From the NCBI RefSeq assembly GCF_024347635.1, contig NZ_AP025511.1, forward strand, positions 186,001-250,000: a stretch of DNA of 64,000 bases. The letters run 5' to 3'. Of this stretch, positions 47,393-56,126 are shown in pieces. Both the position numbers and the translations under genes were made by a program. Numbering within the stretch: position 1 is the stretch's first letter; each line of letters opens with the position of its first letter. Below the pieces are notes generated by a model. The model made no database searches, was not told the origin of the DNA, and was given only the letters and a program-made list of their open reading frames with translations. This stretch comes from Vibrio tasmaniensis (GTDB lineage: Bacteria > Pseudomonadota > Gammaproteobacteria > Enterobacterales > Vibrionaceae).

Positions 47393-49504
47393 TTAATCTT
47401 CCGTTGACCAAGTTTTGTCGGCGTTAGGGTTTTGATACCACGTTGGTTTTGAAGCTCCACCTGATGTAGCCCACTCAGCAAACTCCGGGTACACCTCACT
47501 AACATCAATATATTCTGATGGATGATTCCAAGGTGATGAAATTAAGATACCCCAAGGCATGTTTTGTGTCGTTCGGTAGTATTTGTCACTAGACGGGTCT
47601 GAATCATCTTGTGCAATACCATAGAAATCACTCACTAACGTGCCACGCGACGTTGGTGGGAAGTCCGCTGTATGGATCTCTAAGTCTTTCCCCGGCGGTG
47701 TAGAGAAACTGTCACCGTGGTAATAACCCGCTCCTGCACCAAAGATGAATGGGTCGAATCCACTTAATGGCATCAGTGAACTCACTGTTGGCTCGCTTCC
47801 AGAAGCAAACGGCAGAGAAATACTGAACGTCATTTGCTCAGCTTCTAACGTCGGGCTACAAGAAGGATTAGTGCGGTGGAACATGCACTCACCGTTAATC
47901 GGCAGATCATTTTTTAGGTTCAACGACGCGACAACAACGAGGTCTCCTCCTTGCGATGCAACGCTTTTGTCTTCACCCGTAAACGGAGAAATATTTACCC
48001 GAGTCGCGCCATTCTTTTGTACTCGAGCCGTTTGAAGATCGACATCTGACTCATCGAAGCCATCAAGCTTCCATCCCAATCCATTACCATAAGAAGCACC
48101 GTAGGCCATTATGGTTCCCGTAATATCCATTCGCAGCACTGCGTCATCTTTACTTAAAATGGTGGTGCGGTAGTAAACCACAACGTCATTTAAGTCGAAG
48201 TCACCAACTTCTGGCCAATTATCTTCGAAGGCCGCTGTATAGTAATTCGAATGTTGAACCGTTGTGCCAAGATCCGTAACGTTAAACACGTAGTCCTCAA
48301 CTTCACCATCACCAACATAACCGTCACTCGGAATGTTAGGGCTACTCGCTAAACGGAATCGAGTTTGCACGCTCCCAACGACAGCATCATCACCCACTCG
48401 AATAGGGACAACTTGGCTTCCGTCGACAACAGAATGGTTTTTTAATATCTGCTCGTCATCCTCAAAAGATCCATTCATATCCCAGTCAGCCCAAGCTTGC
48501 AGGTAACCACTCCCGACAACGTTGACATTAATTAAACTGTCTAGACCGATTTCAAAGTTCGTCAACAATGCAATTCCGTCATCGTCATTTCCGCCAACGT
48601 CCAAATCGTCGCCGTTGGATGATGCGCCAGGTTGGCCATCTGTATCGGCATCAACGCTAGCGCCTAAGTACAGTGTGGAAGATATCGCATGCTCAGCACC
48701 GTTGCTCGCCTGCAACGTTCCATAGCTATCAGGCGCGTCACCAAAATCAGATTCATCTGAACTTTCTATTGGCGTAGTAAATCCAGATAAATCCCAATTA
48801 CCATCAAATGCCGAGAAAATTGGGTTGGGGAAACTACTGCCACTGCTGGTAACCGTTTCAAATTGTAGAGTTACAATCGAGGTATTCTTGTAGGTGAATT
48901 TTACAGCCCCGGAGGTGTCGGTTTCGGAATAGTTCGTACCTGGCCCGGTGAATAGCACCGACGTTCCATCAGCACTCTCTTCCGCCGTTAAACTCGCGCT
49001 TGCACTACCAAGTTGATAGCTGTAGAAGCCTTCACTTTTAAACACTCTGACTTGCTCCGACTGCACGGGTTCGCCATCAATGTCGTAACCAATCATGTCA
49101 AATTCGGGAAGTGTATAAGGTACTGAGAACGTACCTGACAGGCCATCCGTACCATCATAGAATTCAAACGTATAGGTTAGGCCTGCAGAGCCCGCAGAGT
49201 TAGTTTGATATAGAAAACCAATATCTCCTGAGGGTTGTATTGCGCCAACTTTGTAGTTGGGAGCATGAAACAGAAATGTCGCATCACCGAACACACTACT
49301 AGACACTTTGGCATCTATTGTTTTCCCATCATGCGATCCAACATTGAGGAAGTGCATCGAAGCCCCGTCGTAGGTTGGCCCAGCCCATGAACTGCTGCCG
49401 TTCGTCGCCTCTACATGATTTGAAAAGTCCAAATCCACGGTCGTCGCGTAAGTAGGAACACTGACCACTGCCGTCATAAGATAAATAACTTGCTTGTATT
49501 TCAT
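47393..49504 (-). CDS. Secreted LruC-domain protein with GEVEDY domain
   Basis: 703 aa from ATG 49504 (MKYKQVIYLMTAVVSVPTYA signal peptide), with GAGG seven bases upstream; the frame opens 22 codons earlier at 49570. The N-terminal domain is beta-rich. Residues about 255-410 hold a SDFGDAPDSYG segment and a GEVEDYVFNV motif, as in GEVEDY repeats of secreted marine proteins. The C-terminal part with WPEVGDFDLNDVVVYYR matches the LruC domain first noted in Leptospira. Numerous Asp-Gly-Asp motifs suggest calcium binding. Probably extracellular or surface; partner of the downstream lipoprotein. Confidence 0.78.
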   Translation of the reverse strand: MKYKQVIYLMTAVVSVPTYATTVDLDFSNHVEATNGSSSWAGPTYDGASMHFLNVGSHDGKTIDAKVSSSVFGDATFLFHAPNYKVGAIQPSGDIGFLYQTNSAGSAGLTYTFEFYDGTDGLSGTFSVPYTLPEFDMIGYDIDGEPVQSEQVRVFKSEGFYSYQLGSASASLTAEESADGTSVLFTGPGTNYSETDTSGAVKFTYKNTSIVTLQFETVTSSGSSFPNPIFSAFDGNWDLSGFTTPIESSDESDFGDAPDSYGTLQASNGAEHAISSTLYLGASVDADTDGQPGASSNGDDLDVGGNDDDGIALLTNFEIGLDSLINVNVVGSGYLQAWADWDMNGSFEDDEQILKNHSVVDGSQVVPIRVGDDAVVGSVQTRFRLASSPNIPSDGYVGDGEVEDYVFNVTDLGTTVQHSNYYTAAFEDNWPEVGDFDLNDVVVYYRTTILSKDDAVLRMDITGTIMAYGASYGNGLGWKLDGFDESDVDLQTARVQKNGATRVNISPFTGEDKSVASQGGDLVVVASLNLKNDLPINGECMFHRTNPSCSPTLEAEQMTFSISLPFASGSEPTVSSLMPLSGFDPFIFGAGAGYYHGDSFSTPPGKDLEIHTADFPPTSRGTLVSDFYGIAQDDSDPSSDKYYRTTQNMPWGILISSPWNHPSEYIDVSEVYPEFAEWATSGGASKPTWYQNPNADKTWSTED

Positions 49505-50010
49505 AGTAAACCTCGACTTCTTCTTCGCATGAGCGATTTCCTTGAAAAGTGTGTGAACTCTGAACGGCAAGTTAACGATGCATCTCCGTTAACTCTGAAA
49601 CAAACTATTCGCATCTTTGTTTATTGTTTTGGTGCCGATAAAGCGAGCTGCTTAATACAAGGAAGCAAAAGAGAAGCCAAGTTTCCAACTAATTTAAAAT
49701 CACCTTATTACGTTGAAAAATAAGACTTATTTTTCTCAATTAAAATTACAGTCAGAATAAAACGGTCTTTTATTCAAAATAAGAATCAATTTGATGAGAG
49801 GTTAGTCAACTTGAAAGTCTGTTAGATAAGGCAACGTTCTATGCTGGTTGGAAACGGATAGGTTGTTTACGGACTGGAGGCGTTTTGCTTAAAACTAAAA
49901 TTACGATGGGTTAGCTCAACTAAAGGAGGGAGGAATTATTGTTAGTTCATGGTGAGCAAAAACTGTTTAAAAACGCTCTGCTTTTAAACAGTTTTGATTG
50001 ATTAAAAGGG
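49505..50010. other. Intergenic region upstream of the LruC operon
   Basis: About 500 bp between the LruC gene start and the NUDIX gene end. It is AT-rich with long A/T runs near 49700-49800 and a GGAGGGAGG stretch at 49925-49933 with no credible ORF after it. The NUDIX terminator is at 49958-49995. Confidence 0.45.
49958..49995 (-). terminator. Terminator of the NUDIX gene
   Basis: AAAACTGTTTAAAA pairs with TTTTAAACAGTTTT around CGCTCTGC; it can act in both directions. Confidence 0.85.
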
Positions 50011-50529
50011 TTACAGCATTTCTTTTGCGATTAGATGCAGCAAAAAGGTTTCGCGCTCAATGCTCATGCCCTTTTTAGGGCTCTCAGCCATGGTTTTTTC
50101 GTTGTGTGCGATCGCTTCTTGGATATTCATCCACACCGGTTTCATCCCGTTTTTCACTTCGTAGTCTTCGTAAGCTGTTTCGCCAAGCGCACGATCAATC
50201 TTGCATGAGTAGCAGTAAGAAATCATGTGCATTATATCCGCGTCATCTTTATACCAAGGGCGAAACTCTTCAAAAATACCGAACGGTTTAATATTGTGAA
50301 TGTTCTTCGCACCTGTCTCTTCTTCAAGCTCACGGACCATACCTGCGATCACATCTTCACCGTCATCCAAACCACCACCAGGAATGGTGTAATCGTGATA
50401 ACGCTCGGTATAAAGCATCAAAATATCTTCGCCATCTAACACAATTGCACGTGCAGCATTGCGCTTATATACCGTCTTATTGTCTAGGTGATCGATATCA
50501 GGATGAATAGTGGTTTTTAGGTGTCTCAT
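50011..50529 (-). CDS. NUDIX hydrolase
   Basis: 172 aa. The NUDIX box is complete: GX5E then seven residues then RELEEETGA (about residues 52-74, in GGGLDDGEDVIAGMVRELEE). It hydrolyses a nucleoside diphosphate linked to another group, substrate unknown. The N-terminus HLKTTIHPDID is not diagnostic. Cytoplasmic, single gene, no operon partners. ATG 50529 (MRHLKTTIH). Confidence 0.88.
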   Translation of the reverse strand: MRHLKTTIHPDIDHLDNKTVYKRNAARAIVLDGEDILMLYTERYHDYTIPGGGLDDGEDVIAGMVRELEEETGAKNIHNIKPFGIFEEFRPWYKDDADIMHMISYCYSCKIDRALGETAYEDYEVKNGMKPVWMNIQEAIAHNEKTMAESPKKGMSIERETFLLHLIAKEML

Positions 50530-50898
50530 GATTCTGACTGCTCTACTGAATTTGGCGGCATCATATCATAATCATCAATAGATTCGAGGTTCTCCGTCCC
50601 CTGTAAGAACACATAACCTCTGATTTTGAGCGCTGTTTGCCCACGGCCATCGAGTCAAAATAACAATCAAGTAGCGTCTTATTGACGGAGGCCGTTCCTG
50701 TTAGAGCACCAACTATGCCAGTATGATCAAACACTCAAAAAGCAGTAAAAATAGCGAAATATCAACCTATTTCAATATCTTGACCAAATTAGAACAACCT
50801 TTTCTGAAATCTAAAATATACTAGTTTCATAGAGCTTCTAATCTGGTTCTGTAGAACTTAACGCATTCGATTATAGAGTTATCACGTAGGAGATAAAC
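50530..50898. other. Divergent intergenic region, no gene seen
   Basis: Between the NUDIX gene and the DUF333 lipoprotein, about 370 bp. AT-rich toward the lipoprotein start; no clear ORF or hairpin. Confidence 0.4.
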
Positions 50899-51153
50899 AT
50901 GAAGAAAATTGGTTTGATGGCTGTATTTGCCGTTGTGTTGGGCGGTTGTGCAAACGACTATGCAGAATATAGCGAAGGACAACGTGTTTCAGTCGCTAAC
51001 CCAGCAGCGGTTTATTGTGTTCAACAAAATGGTGAATTAGAAACCGTGACTGAAAACAATCAACGCACTACTTATTGTGTATTTAACGACGGCGAACGTA
51101 TCGAGCAATGGGAATACTACCGCAACAACCATGAGCAAAAAGAAGAAAGCTAA
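50899..51153 (+). CDS. DUF333-domain lipoprotein
   Basis: 84 aa. The signal MKKIGLMAVFAVVLGGC ends in a lipobox (LGGC). The rest is a DUF333 domain: NPAAVYCVQQNGELE, YCVFNDGERIEQWEYYR. The Cys pair in this domain probably forms a disulphide. GTAGGAGA lies just upstream of the ATG, a strong ribosome-binding site. Function of the family is unknown; E. coli homologues (YoaF type) are envelope lipoproteins. Confidence 0.85.
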   Translation: MKKIGLMAVFAVVLGGCANDYAEYSEGQRVSVANPAAVYCVQQNGELETVTENNQRTTYCVFNDGERIEQWEYYRNNHEQKEES

Positions 51154-51364
51154 ACTGCGATATCGTGAACTGTTGACGTCGCACCTATATACGACGTTAA
51201 CCCTTCACCAATTCCACCCAATCAAATCCCATGACATTAGGTAAACTGTTCGCTATCGAGCGGTCGGTTTACCTTACTATACACATCAACTTTATACACA
51301 CATCACCTTCATACACAAAGCACCTTTTGGCTACCTAGCTGTATTACTAATATTGGTGTTTTCG

Positions 51365-52243
51365 CTATCTCCACCAGCGATGTGTGTGATCTGATTCTGG
51401 ATCTAAATATCGATTTAAGAAAGTCAGGTTAGTATCGAGCAATGCTAGGTACTCCCTAACTTTTTCTATGTCGATTCCGACTGGGGTATTTTGGATGCAG
51501 GTCTCCAACACTGGAAGCAAGCTTTCTACGATATCAAAATGAGATGAACGCCCGACTAAATCCTTTGCCGCTAGCAAGGCTTCCAAAGACAACCTTTCTG
51601 GCTCTCGTCGTACTGAATCCAAATCTCTCTTAAATGCACCCACAGAGACACCTTCAAGATAGACTCGGTAGGTCGTCAGGGCATCCATTAACAGAAACAA
51701 TTGTCCTTGCTCTGTTTGATGAGGGTATGGCACCGCGACATGAGCCTCTAGCTGACGATCTATTTGTAGATCCACCCCAAGTGCAGAGCACTTCTCGACC
51801 AAAACCTTAAGCAAACCTTGCTCGTCCATCAGTGATTGAATCTCGAAGATACGTTGTAAGTGGTAGTCATTAGAAACGAACGTCACCTTCACACTCTGCC
51901 CTCGTGTAAACAGCCCGCTTTCAATCATCTCTGAGGCCAAGTTTTGAATGTTCTCAACCGTATTTGTCGAATGCTGCTCAAGTAAAACCGCCCCTATGGG
52001 AAACGGATACTCACGTTGATTTTCAAGCTTTCGAAAATACTCGTGCATCACATCGGCTTCAGAAACGGTTTGGCCTTGTGTCACCCCACCACAGAACGCC
52101 ACAGCCGTTTGCTGGTTCGACTCTTCAGCCAAAGGCCCCGACAGATACTCAACTAAAGCATCAACTCGACTGATTCCTTCATTAGTCAATTTATTCTCAT
52201 TAAGTCGCTTACCTAGCACAATAAGGAGGTGAATAATGCTCAT
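51365..52243 (-). CDS. YdcF-like DUF218 protein
   Basis: 292 aa soluble protein (no signal peptide). The DUF218 core starts at HLLIVLGKRLNENKLTNEG and continues through FCGGVTQGQTVSEADVM, LLEQHSTNTVENIQNL and VTFVSNDYHLQRIFE, the conserved blocks of the YdcF/ElyC/SanA superfamily. The C-terminal 120 residues are helical and extra. YdcF binds S-adenosylmethionine in E. coli; the activity here is unknown. Divergent from the sdaA region. Confidence 0.82.
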   Translation of the reverse strand: MSIIHLLIVLGKRLNENKLTNEGISRVDALVEYLSGPLAEESNQQTAVAFCGGVTQGQTVSEADVMHEYFRKLENQREYPFPIGAVLLEQHSTNTVENIQNLASEMIESGLFTRGQSVKVTFVSNDYHLQRIFEIQSLMDEQGLLKVLVEKCSALGVDLQIDRQLEAHVAVPYPHQTEQGQLFLLMDALTTYRVYLEGVSVGAFKRDLDSVRREPERLSLEALLAAKDLVGRSSHFDIVESLLPVLETCIQNTPVGIDIEKVREYLALLDTNLTFLNRYLDPESDHTHRWWR

Positions 52244-52618
52244 TTTATGTTCAAGTCTCGTTTTAGTGATTAGATGGAGTGAATTATGTATACAATACTT
52301 ATTAACAAAAGTATTTTGAAATTCTTACATGTTGCTCTCAATAATGCTCACTATTGAGAGCAACATCTCGGGTCATACAAGAATAGACGTGTCGCTTTAA
52401 AGCAAACATAGCACGCTCTTGTATTTCATCGCTCTATGCTTGTTAACACGAGTTTCAATAAAAGAGACCTTTCAAGCAAAGAGCCAGCTCAATCGAAGTA
52501 CTGTTTCAGCCAAAGCACTGTTTCACCCAAATAACAGGTTCACTCAAAGAAGTGGAACTAACAAAATACAAATTTTACACAGAGTTCGTACATCGAACCG
52601 TCTTCACAGGAAGTTACT
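52244..52618. other. Long 5' region of sdaA, no gene seen
   Basis: 375 bp with two ATTGAGAGCAACAT-like tracts near 52336-52366 that pair partly with each other, and an unstructured leader to sdaA. An ORF from 52419 crosses it but overlaps the sdaA start and has no coding look. Confidence 0.4.
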
Positions 52619-53989
52619 ATGCTGTCTATTTTTGATATCTACAAAATTGGGGTTGGGCCGTCCAGCTCCCACACAAATGGACCAATGATCGCTGGGTTTA
52701 ACTTTACCCAAAAAATTGATGCTCAACTTACACAAGTAAAGCGTATTCAAATCGACTTATACGGCTCGTTATCATTAACGGGAATTGGTCACCATACCGA
52801 CAGAGCGACTTTATTAGGTTTACTCGGTAACCGCCCCGACACCATTAAAATTACCAGTGCTAACCAAGCAATGCGTAAAGCAATTGAAGATAAGTCTCTA
52901 CTGGTTAGCGGTAACCATGAAATTCACTTCGACGTAGAAAGCGACTTACTGTTCCATAAAACCAACCTTCCGCTGCATGAAAATGGCATGACCATCTCTG
53001 CCTTTGACGCAAGCGGTAGTCTTTTAGAGATGGAAACATATTACTCAATTGGTGGTGGCTTTATCGCAACCGCTGATGAGCTACAAAATGGCAAGCAAGA
53101 AGCAGAAACGCAAGTTGAGTTCCCTTTTACTTCTGCTGACCAGCTACTTGAATCGGCCGAGCAACAAGGACTTAGCCTTGGAGGCTTAATCCTGCGTAAT
53201 GAAGTGTCTTTCCAAGGTATGGATGTGATTGACCAGAAAGCCGACCAAATCTGGAAGGTGATGTCTCTGTGCATGCAGCGAGGCTTCGACACCGAAGGCA
53301 TCCTTGATGGCGGTCTAGAAGTGACGCGTCGAGCCCCTGCTCTTTTGAAAAAGCTTGAGGCCAATGCTTCGATTGAAAACGATCCAATGGAGATCATGGA
53401 TTGGATTAACCTATTTGCCTTTGCTGTGAGTGAAGAAAACGCTGCGGGTGGACAAGTCGTAACTTCGCCAACTAACGGTGCGGCTGGCGTTATCCCTGCG
53501 GTACTAATGTACTACCACCGCTTCATCAAAGAGCTAGACACCAAGCAGTTGAAAGACTTTTTAGCAGTCTCTGGCGCTATTGGCATCTTGTACAAAACCA
53601 ACGCTTCGATTTCTGGTGCAGAAGTGGGTTGTCAGGGCGAAGTTGGCGTATCTTCATCAATGGCAGCAGCAGGCTTAACCGCCCTACGCGGTGGTAGCAA
53701 CGAGCAAATCTGTATTGCAGCTGAAATCGCTATGGAACACTCACTAGGCATGACATGTGATCCAATCGGTGGTCTTGTTCAGGTGCCATGTATCGAGCGC
53801 AATGCAATGGGCGCAATGAAAGCCATCAACGCATCACGTATGGCGCTGAAACGCACCAGCAAGTGTCTTATCTCTTTAGACAAGGTTATCGCAACCATGT
53901 ACCAAACAGGTAAAGACATGAACAAAAAGTACCGTGAAACGTCCTTAGGTGGCTTGGCCGTGATCCACATGGCTCCTCCTTGTGAATAA
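52619..53989 (+). CDS. sdaA: L-serine ammonia-lyase (iron-sulfur dependent)
   Basis: 456 aa; deaminates L-serine to pyruvate and ammonia. The N-terminal beta domain (SIFDIYKIGVGPSSSHTNGP) and alpha catalytic domain (TNGAAGVIPAVLMYY) are fused in one chain, as in E. coli SdaA. Cluster cysteines are in GCQGEVGVSSS, MTCDPIGG and QVPCIERNA. AGGAAG precedes ATG 52619. A terminator follows. The next gene downstream is a divergent POT-family transporter, possibly supplying substrate. Confidence 0.96.
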   Translation: MLSIFDIYKIGVGPSSSHTNGPMIAGFNFTQKIDAQLTQVKRIQIDLYGSLSLTGIGHHTDRATLLGLLGNRPDTIKITSANQAMRKAIEDKSLLVSGNHEIHFDVESDLLFHKTNLPLHENGMTISAFDASGSLLEMETYYSIGGGFIATADELQNGKQEAETQVEFPFTSADQLLESAEQQGLSLGGLILRNEVSFQGMDVIDQKADQIWKVMSLCMQRGFDTEGILDGGLEVTRRAPALLKKLEANASIENDPMEIMDWINLFAFAVSEENAAGGQVVTSPTNGAAGVIPAVLMYYHRFIKELDTKQLKDFLAVSGAIGILYKTNASISGAEVGCQGEVGVSSSMAAAGLTALRGGSNEQICIAAEIAMEHSLGMTCDPIGGLVQVPCIERNAMGAMKAINASRMALKRTSKCLISLDKVIATMYQTGKDMNKKYRETSLGGLAVIHMAPPCE

Positions 53990-54062
53990 CAGCTAAGAAC
54001 ACGAGTCGAGAAAGCCGCGGTAGAAACGGCATTGTCGTAAACGTCGTTTTCGATACCCAAAC

Positions 54063-54088
54063 AAAGCCAGCCACCAAGCTGGCTTTTT
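54063..54088 (+). terminator. Terminator of sdaA
   Basis: AAAGCCAGC pairs with GCTGGCTTTTT around a short loop, followed by AT. Confidence 0.88.
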
Positions 54089-54397
54089 ATTGACTAAAAT
54101 CCAGCAGCTAATTGAAAGTGATACTCACTTGAATGCTTTACAAGATAATCACCTGTAACTTGCCTTTCTTTGCTCTCGGATTAGCAACAAATAAATCTGA
54201 CCGATATTTACACAACCATCCACTAGCAAAATCTAACATTGCATATTTGATGCATGAGAAAAATGAATCGCCCGATAAGAAAAGATATAGAGAGCAAAGT
54301 AACGAACACAGCAAATGTTTCATTTTATGTATTGCTATTAATGATATTATAATTGGGTAATTACACTACATATCAACACAAATGTGAGAATAAAATA
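54089..54397. other. Leader of the POT-family gene, no supported gene
   Basis: About 310 bp of AT-rich sequence. A 75-codon plus-strand frame at 54133-54360 has no ribosome-binding site and no family resemblance, so I do not annotate it. Confidence 0.4.
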
Positions 54398-55876
54398 ATG
54401 TGGAATAGATTAAACAAATCAATGATGTTCTGCCAGATGATGTTCGGACTTTCGTTCTATGGCGTCATGGTGATCTTGACTCGTTTCTTCCTTGAAGATC
54501 TGAACTACAACGAAGCCGACACCATGATGGTTGTTGGTGCTTTCTCTGCAATCGGACCGCTATTCGCTATCGCAGGCGGTTTCATCGCCGACAAATTTTT
54601 AGGCGCGTACCGATCGTTGACCATTGCCTTTTTAGGATTCGCAAGTGGTTACGGTCTACTGGTACTAGGTGCCGCAGCGACTAACGTACCAATGGCATTA
54701 TGTGGTATTGCTTTAGCAAGTTATGCACGTGGTTTGATGTCCCCTTCTTACCCAAGTCTTTACAAACGCACGTTCAAAACTCAAGAAGATTTCGAAAACT
54801 GCTACCCTATCAACTACTCAGTAAACAATATTGGTGCGCTTTTAGGCCAATACTTGTTCCCAATGCTAGTGCTAGTTGTCGGTTTCCACGGCGGCTTCCT
54901 TCTTTCAGGTATTCTTGCTGGTGCCGCACTTCTGATGATGCTCTTTGTTCGCAAAGGCCTTGTTGAAGCAAGCGCTGACATCGATCAACAACCAGTAAGC
55001 ACTAAAAACTGGGCTGCGTTCCTTGGTCTTTCTGCTGCGATGATTGGCTTGGTATTCTTCATGTTTTCTAACATGGATATCGGCCAGAACATCGTTTACG
55101 CAATTGGTGGTGCAGCGATCGTCTACTTTGTCTCTTTGATGATGAAATCGAAGAAGTCAGACATGCTGAAAATGGGTACTATCTTAATCATCACATTCCT
55201 GACAACATGTTTCTTCGTGTACTACGGCCAAATGATGACGTCGATGACAATGGTAGCGATCAACACAATGCGTGGCGATCTACTCGGTTTCATCCCTGTA
55301 GCCCCGGAAGCTTCAATGGCAATGAACCCACTTTGGTGTATGGTTGCAGGCCCTATTATTACGGGTATCTTCTCTAAGCTAGAAAAGAAAAACATTCACT
55401 TCTCTACTGCAACCAAAGTAGGTTTCTCTTTCATTCTGACGGCGATCGCTTTCGGTATCTTAACGATGGCAGTAACGACCGTGGGTGAAGATATTCTGAT
55501 TCGCCCTGAAGTGTTCTTAGCAATCCACTTCTTCCTAGCATTTGGTGAAGTTATTGTTGGTTCTATGGTTGTAGCCTTCATTCTGTCTGTTGCACCTAAG
55601 CACATCGAGAACTTCTCAGTAAGCTTATTCTCTGTAGCAATCGCAATGTCAGGTATTGTTGGTGCCGTATTCTCAACGTCTATTGCACTTGAGAAAGGCC
55701 AAGAGATCACACAAGAGATCGTTCAAACGGTTTACGGTGATTACTTCCAACTATTAACTATCCTCGCGGTTGTAATGGTGGGTATCGCAATGGCAGCATC
55801 GTTCATGATTCGTAAGATGCTAGACGCAGCGAAAGCCGCAGATGAGACGATTGAACTAGAGCAAGCGAACAGCTAA
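54398..55876 (+). CDS. POT/PTR-family major facilitator transporter, atypical
   Basis: 492 aa from ATG 54398; the frame opens 15 codons earlier at 54353. Around 14 hydrophobic helices. The helix 2/loop block AIAGGFIADKFLGAYRSL matches the POT GGxLxDxxLG motif and GLMSPSYPSLYKRTF is a variant of the second POT signature. The helix 1 motif ExxER, needed for proton-coupled peptide transport in typical POT proteins, is absent: the aligned residues read QMMFG. It therefore may have another substrate or coupling. Close to sdaA on the same strand; followed by a strong terminator. Confidence 0.83.
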   Translation: MWNRLNKSMMFCQMMFGLSFYGVMVILTRFFLEDLNYNEADTMMVVGAFSAIGPLFAIAGGFIADKFLGAYRSLTIAFLGFASGYGLLVLGAAATNVPMALCGIALASYARGLMSPSYPSLYKRTFKTQEDFENCYPINYSVNNIGALLGQYLFPMLVLVVGFHGGFLLSGILAGAALLMMLFVRKGLVEASADIDQQPVSTKNWAAFLGLSAAMIGLVFFMFSNMDIGQNIVYAIGGAAIVYFVSLMMKSKKSDMLKMGTILIITFLTTCFFVYYGQMMTSMTMVAINTMRGDLLGFIPVAPEASMAMNPLWCMVAGPIITGIFSKLEKKNIHFSTATKVGFSFILTAIAFGILTMAVTTVGEDILIRPEVFLAIHFFLAFGEVIVGSMVVAFILSVAPKHIENFSVSLFSVAIAMSGIVGAVFSTSIALEKGQEITQEIVQTVYGDYFQLLTILAVVMVGIAMAASFMIRKMLDAAKAADETIELEQANS

Positions 55877-55907
55877 TTCTGCTCACGTTGAATAGCTCTA
55901 ACACTTC

Positions 55908-55938
55908 AAGCCCTTTAGTTTTCTAAAGGGCTTTTTTT
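55908..55938 (+). terminator. Terminator of the POT-family gene
   Basis: AAGCCCTTTAG pairs with CTAAAGGGCTT around TTTT, followed by a run of T. Confidence 0.92.
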
Positions 55939-56126
55939 ACTCAGCGCCCTCAGAAAGTGTTTACATATTCAGGAGAACCAAGTAAACACAGCGTCCTCAG
56001 CTTGTCGAATGTTGGTGCCTATAGAGAGGTAATGAAATGCATTACATACCATTACATTCTGTATATTTAATATCCGTACACTTACCTATATGTTGAAGGG
56101 AGAAGATTCAGTCAAAGGATAGAATA

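Noticed and set aside
47208..47396. Plus-strand Pro-rich ORF
   Set aside because: Antisense shadow of the glycine run and linker of the lipoprotein gene.
54133..54360. 75-codon plus-strand ORF before the POT gene
   Set aside because: No start signal, no family resemblance, AT-rich leader sequence.
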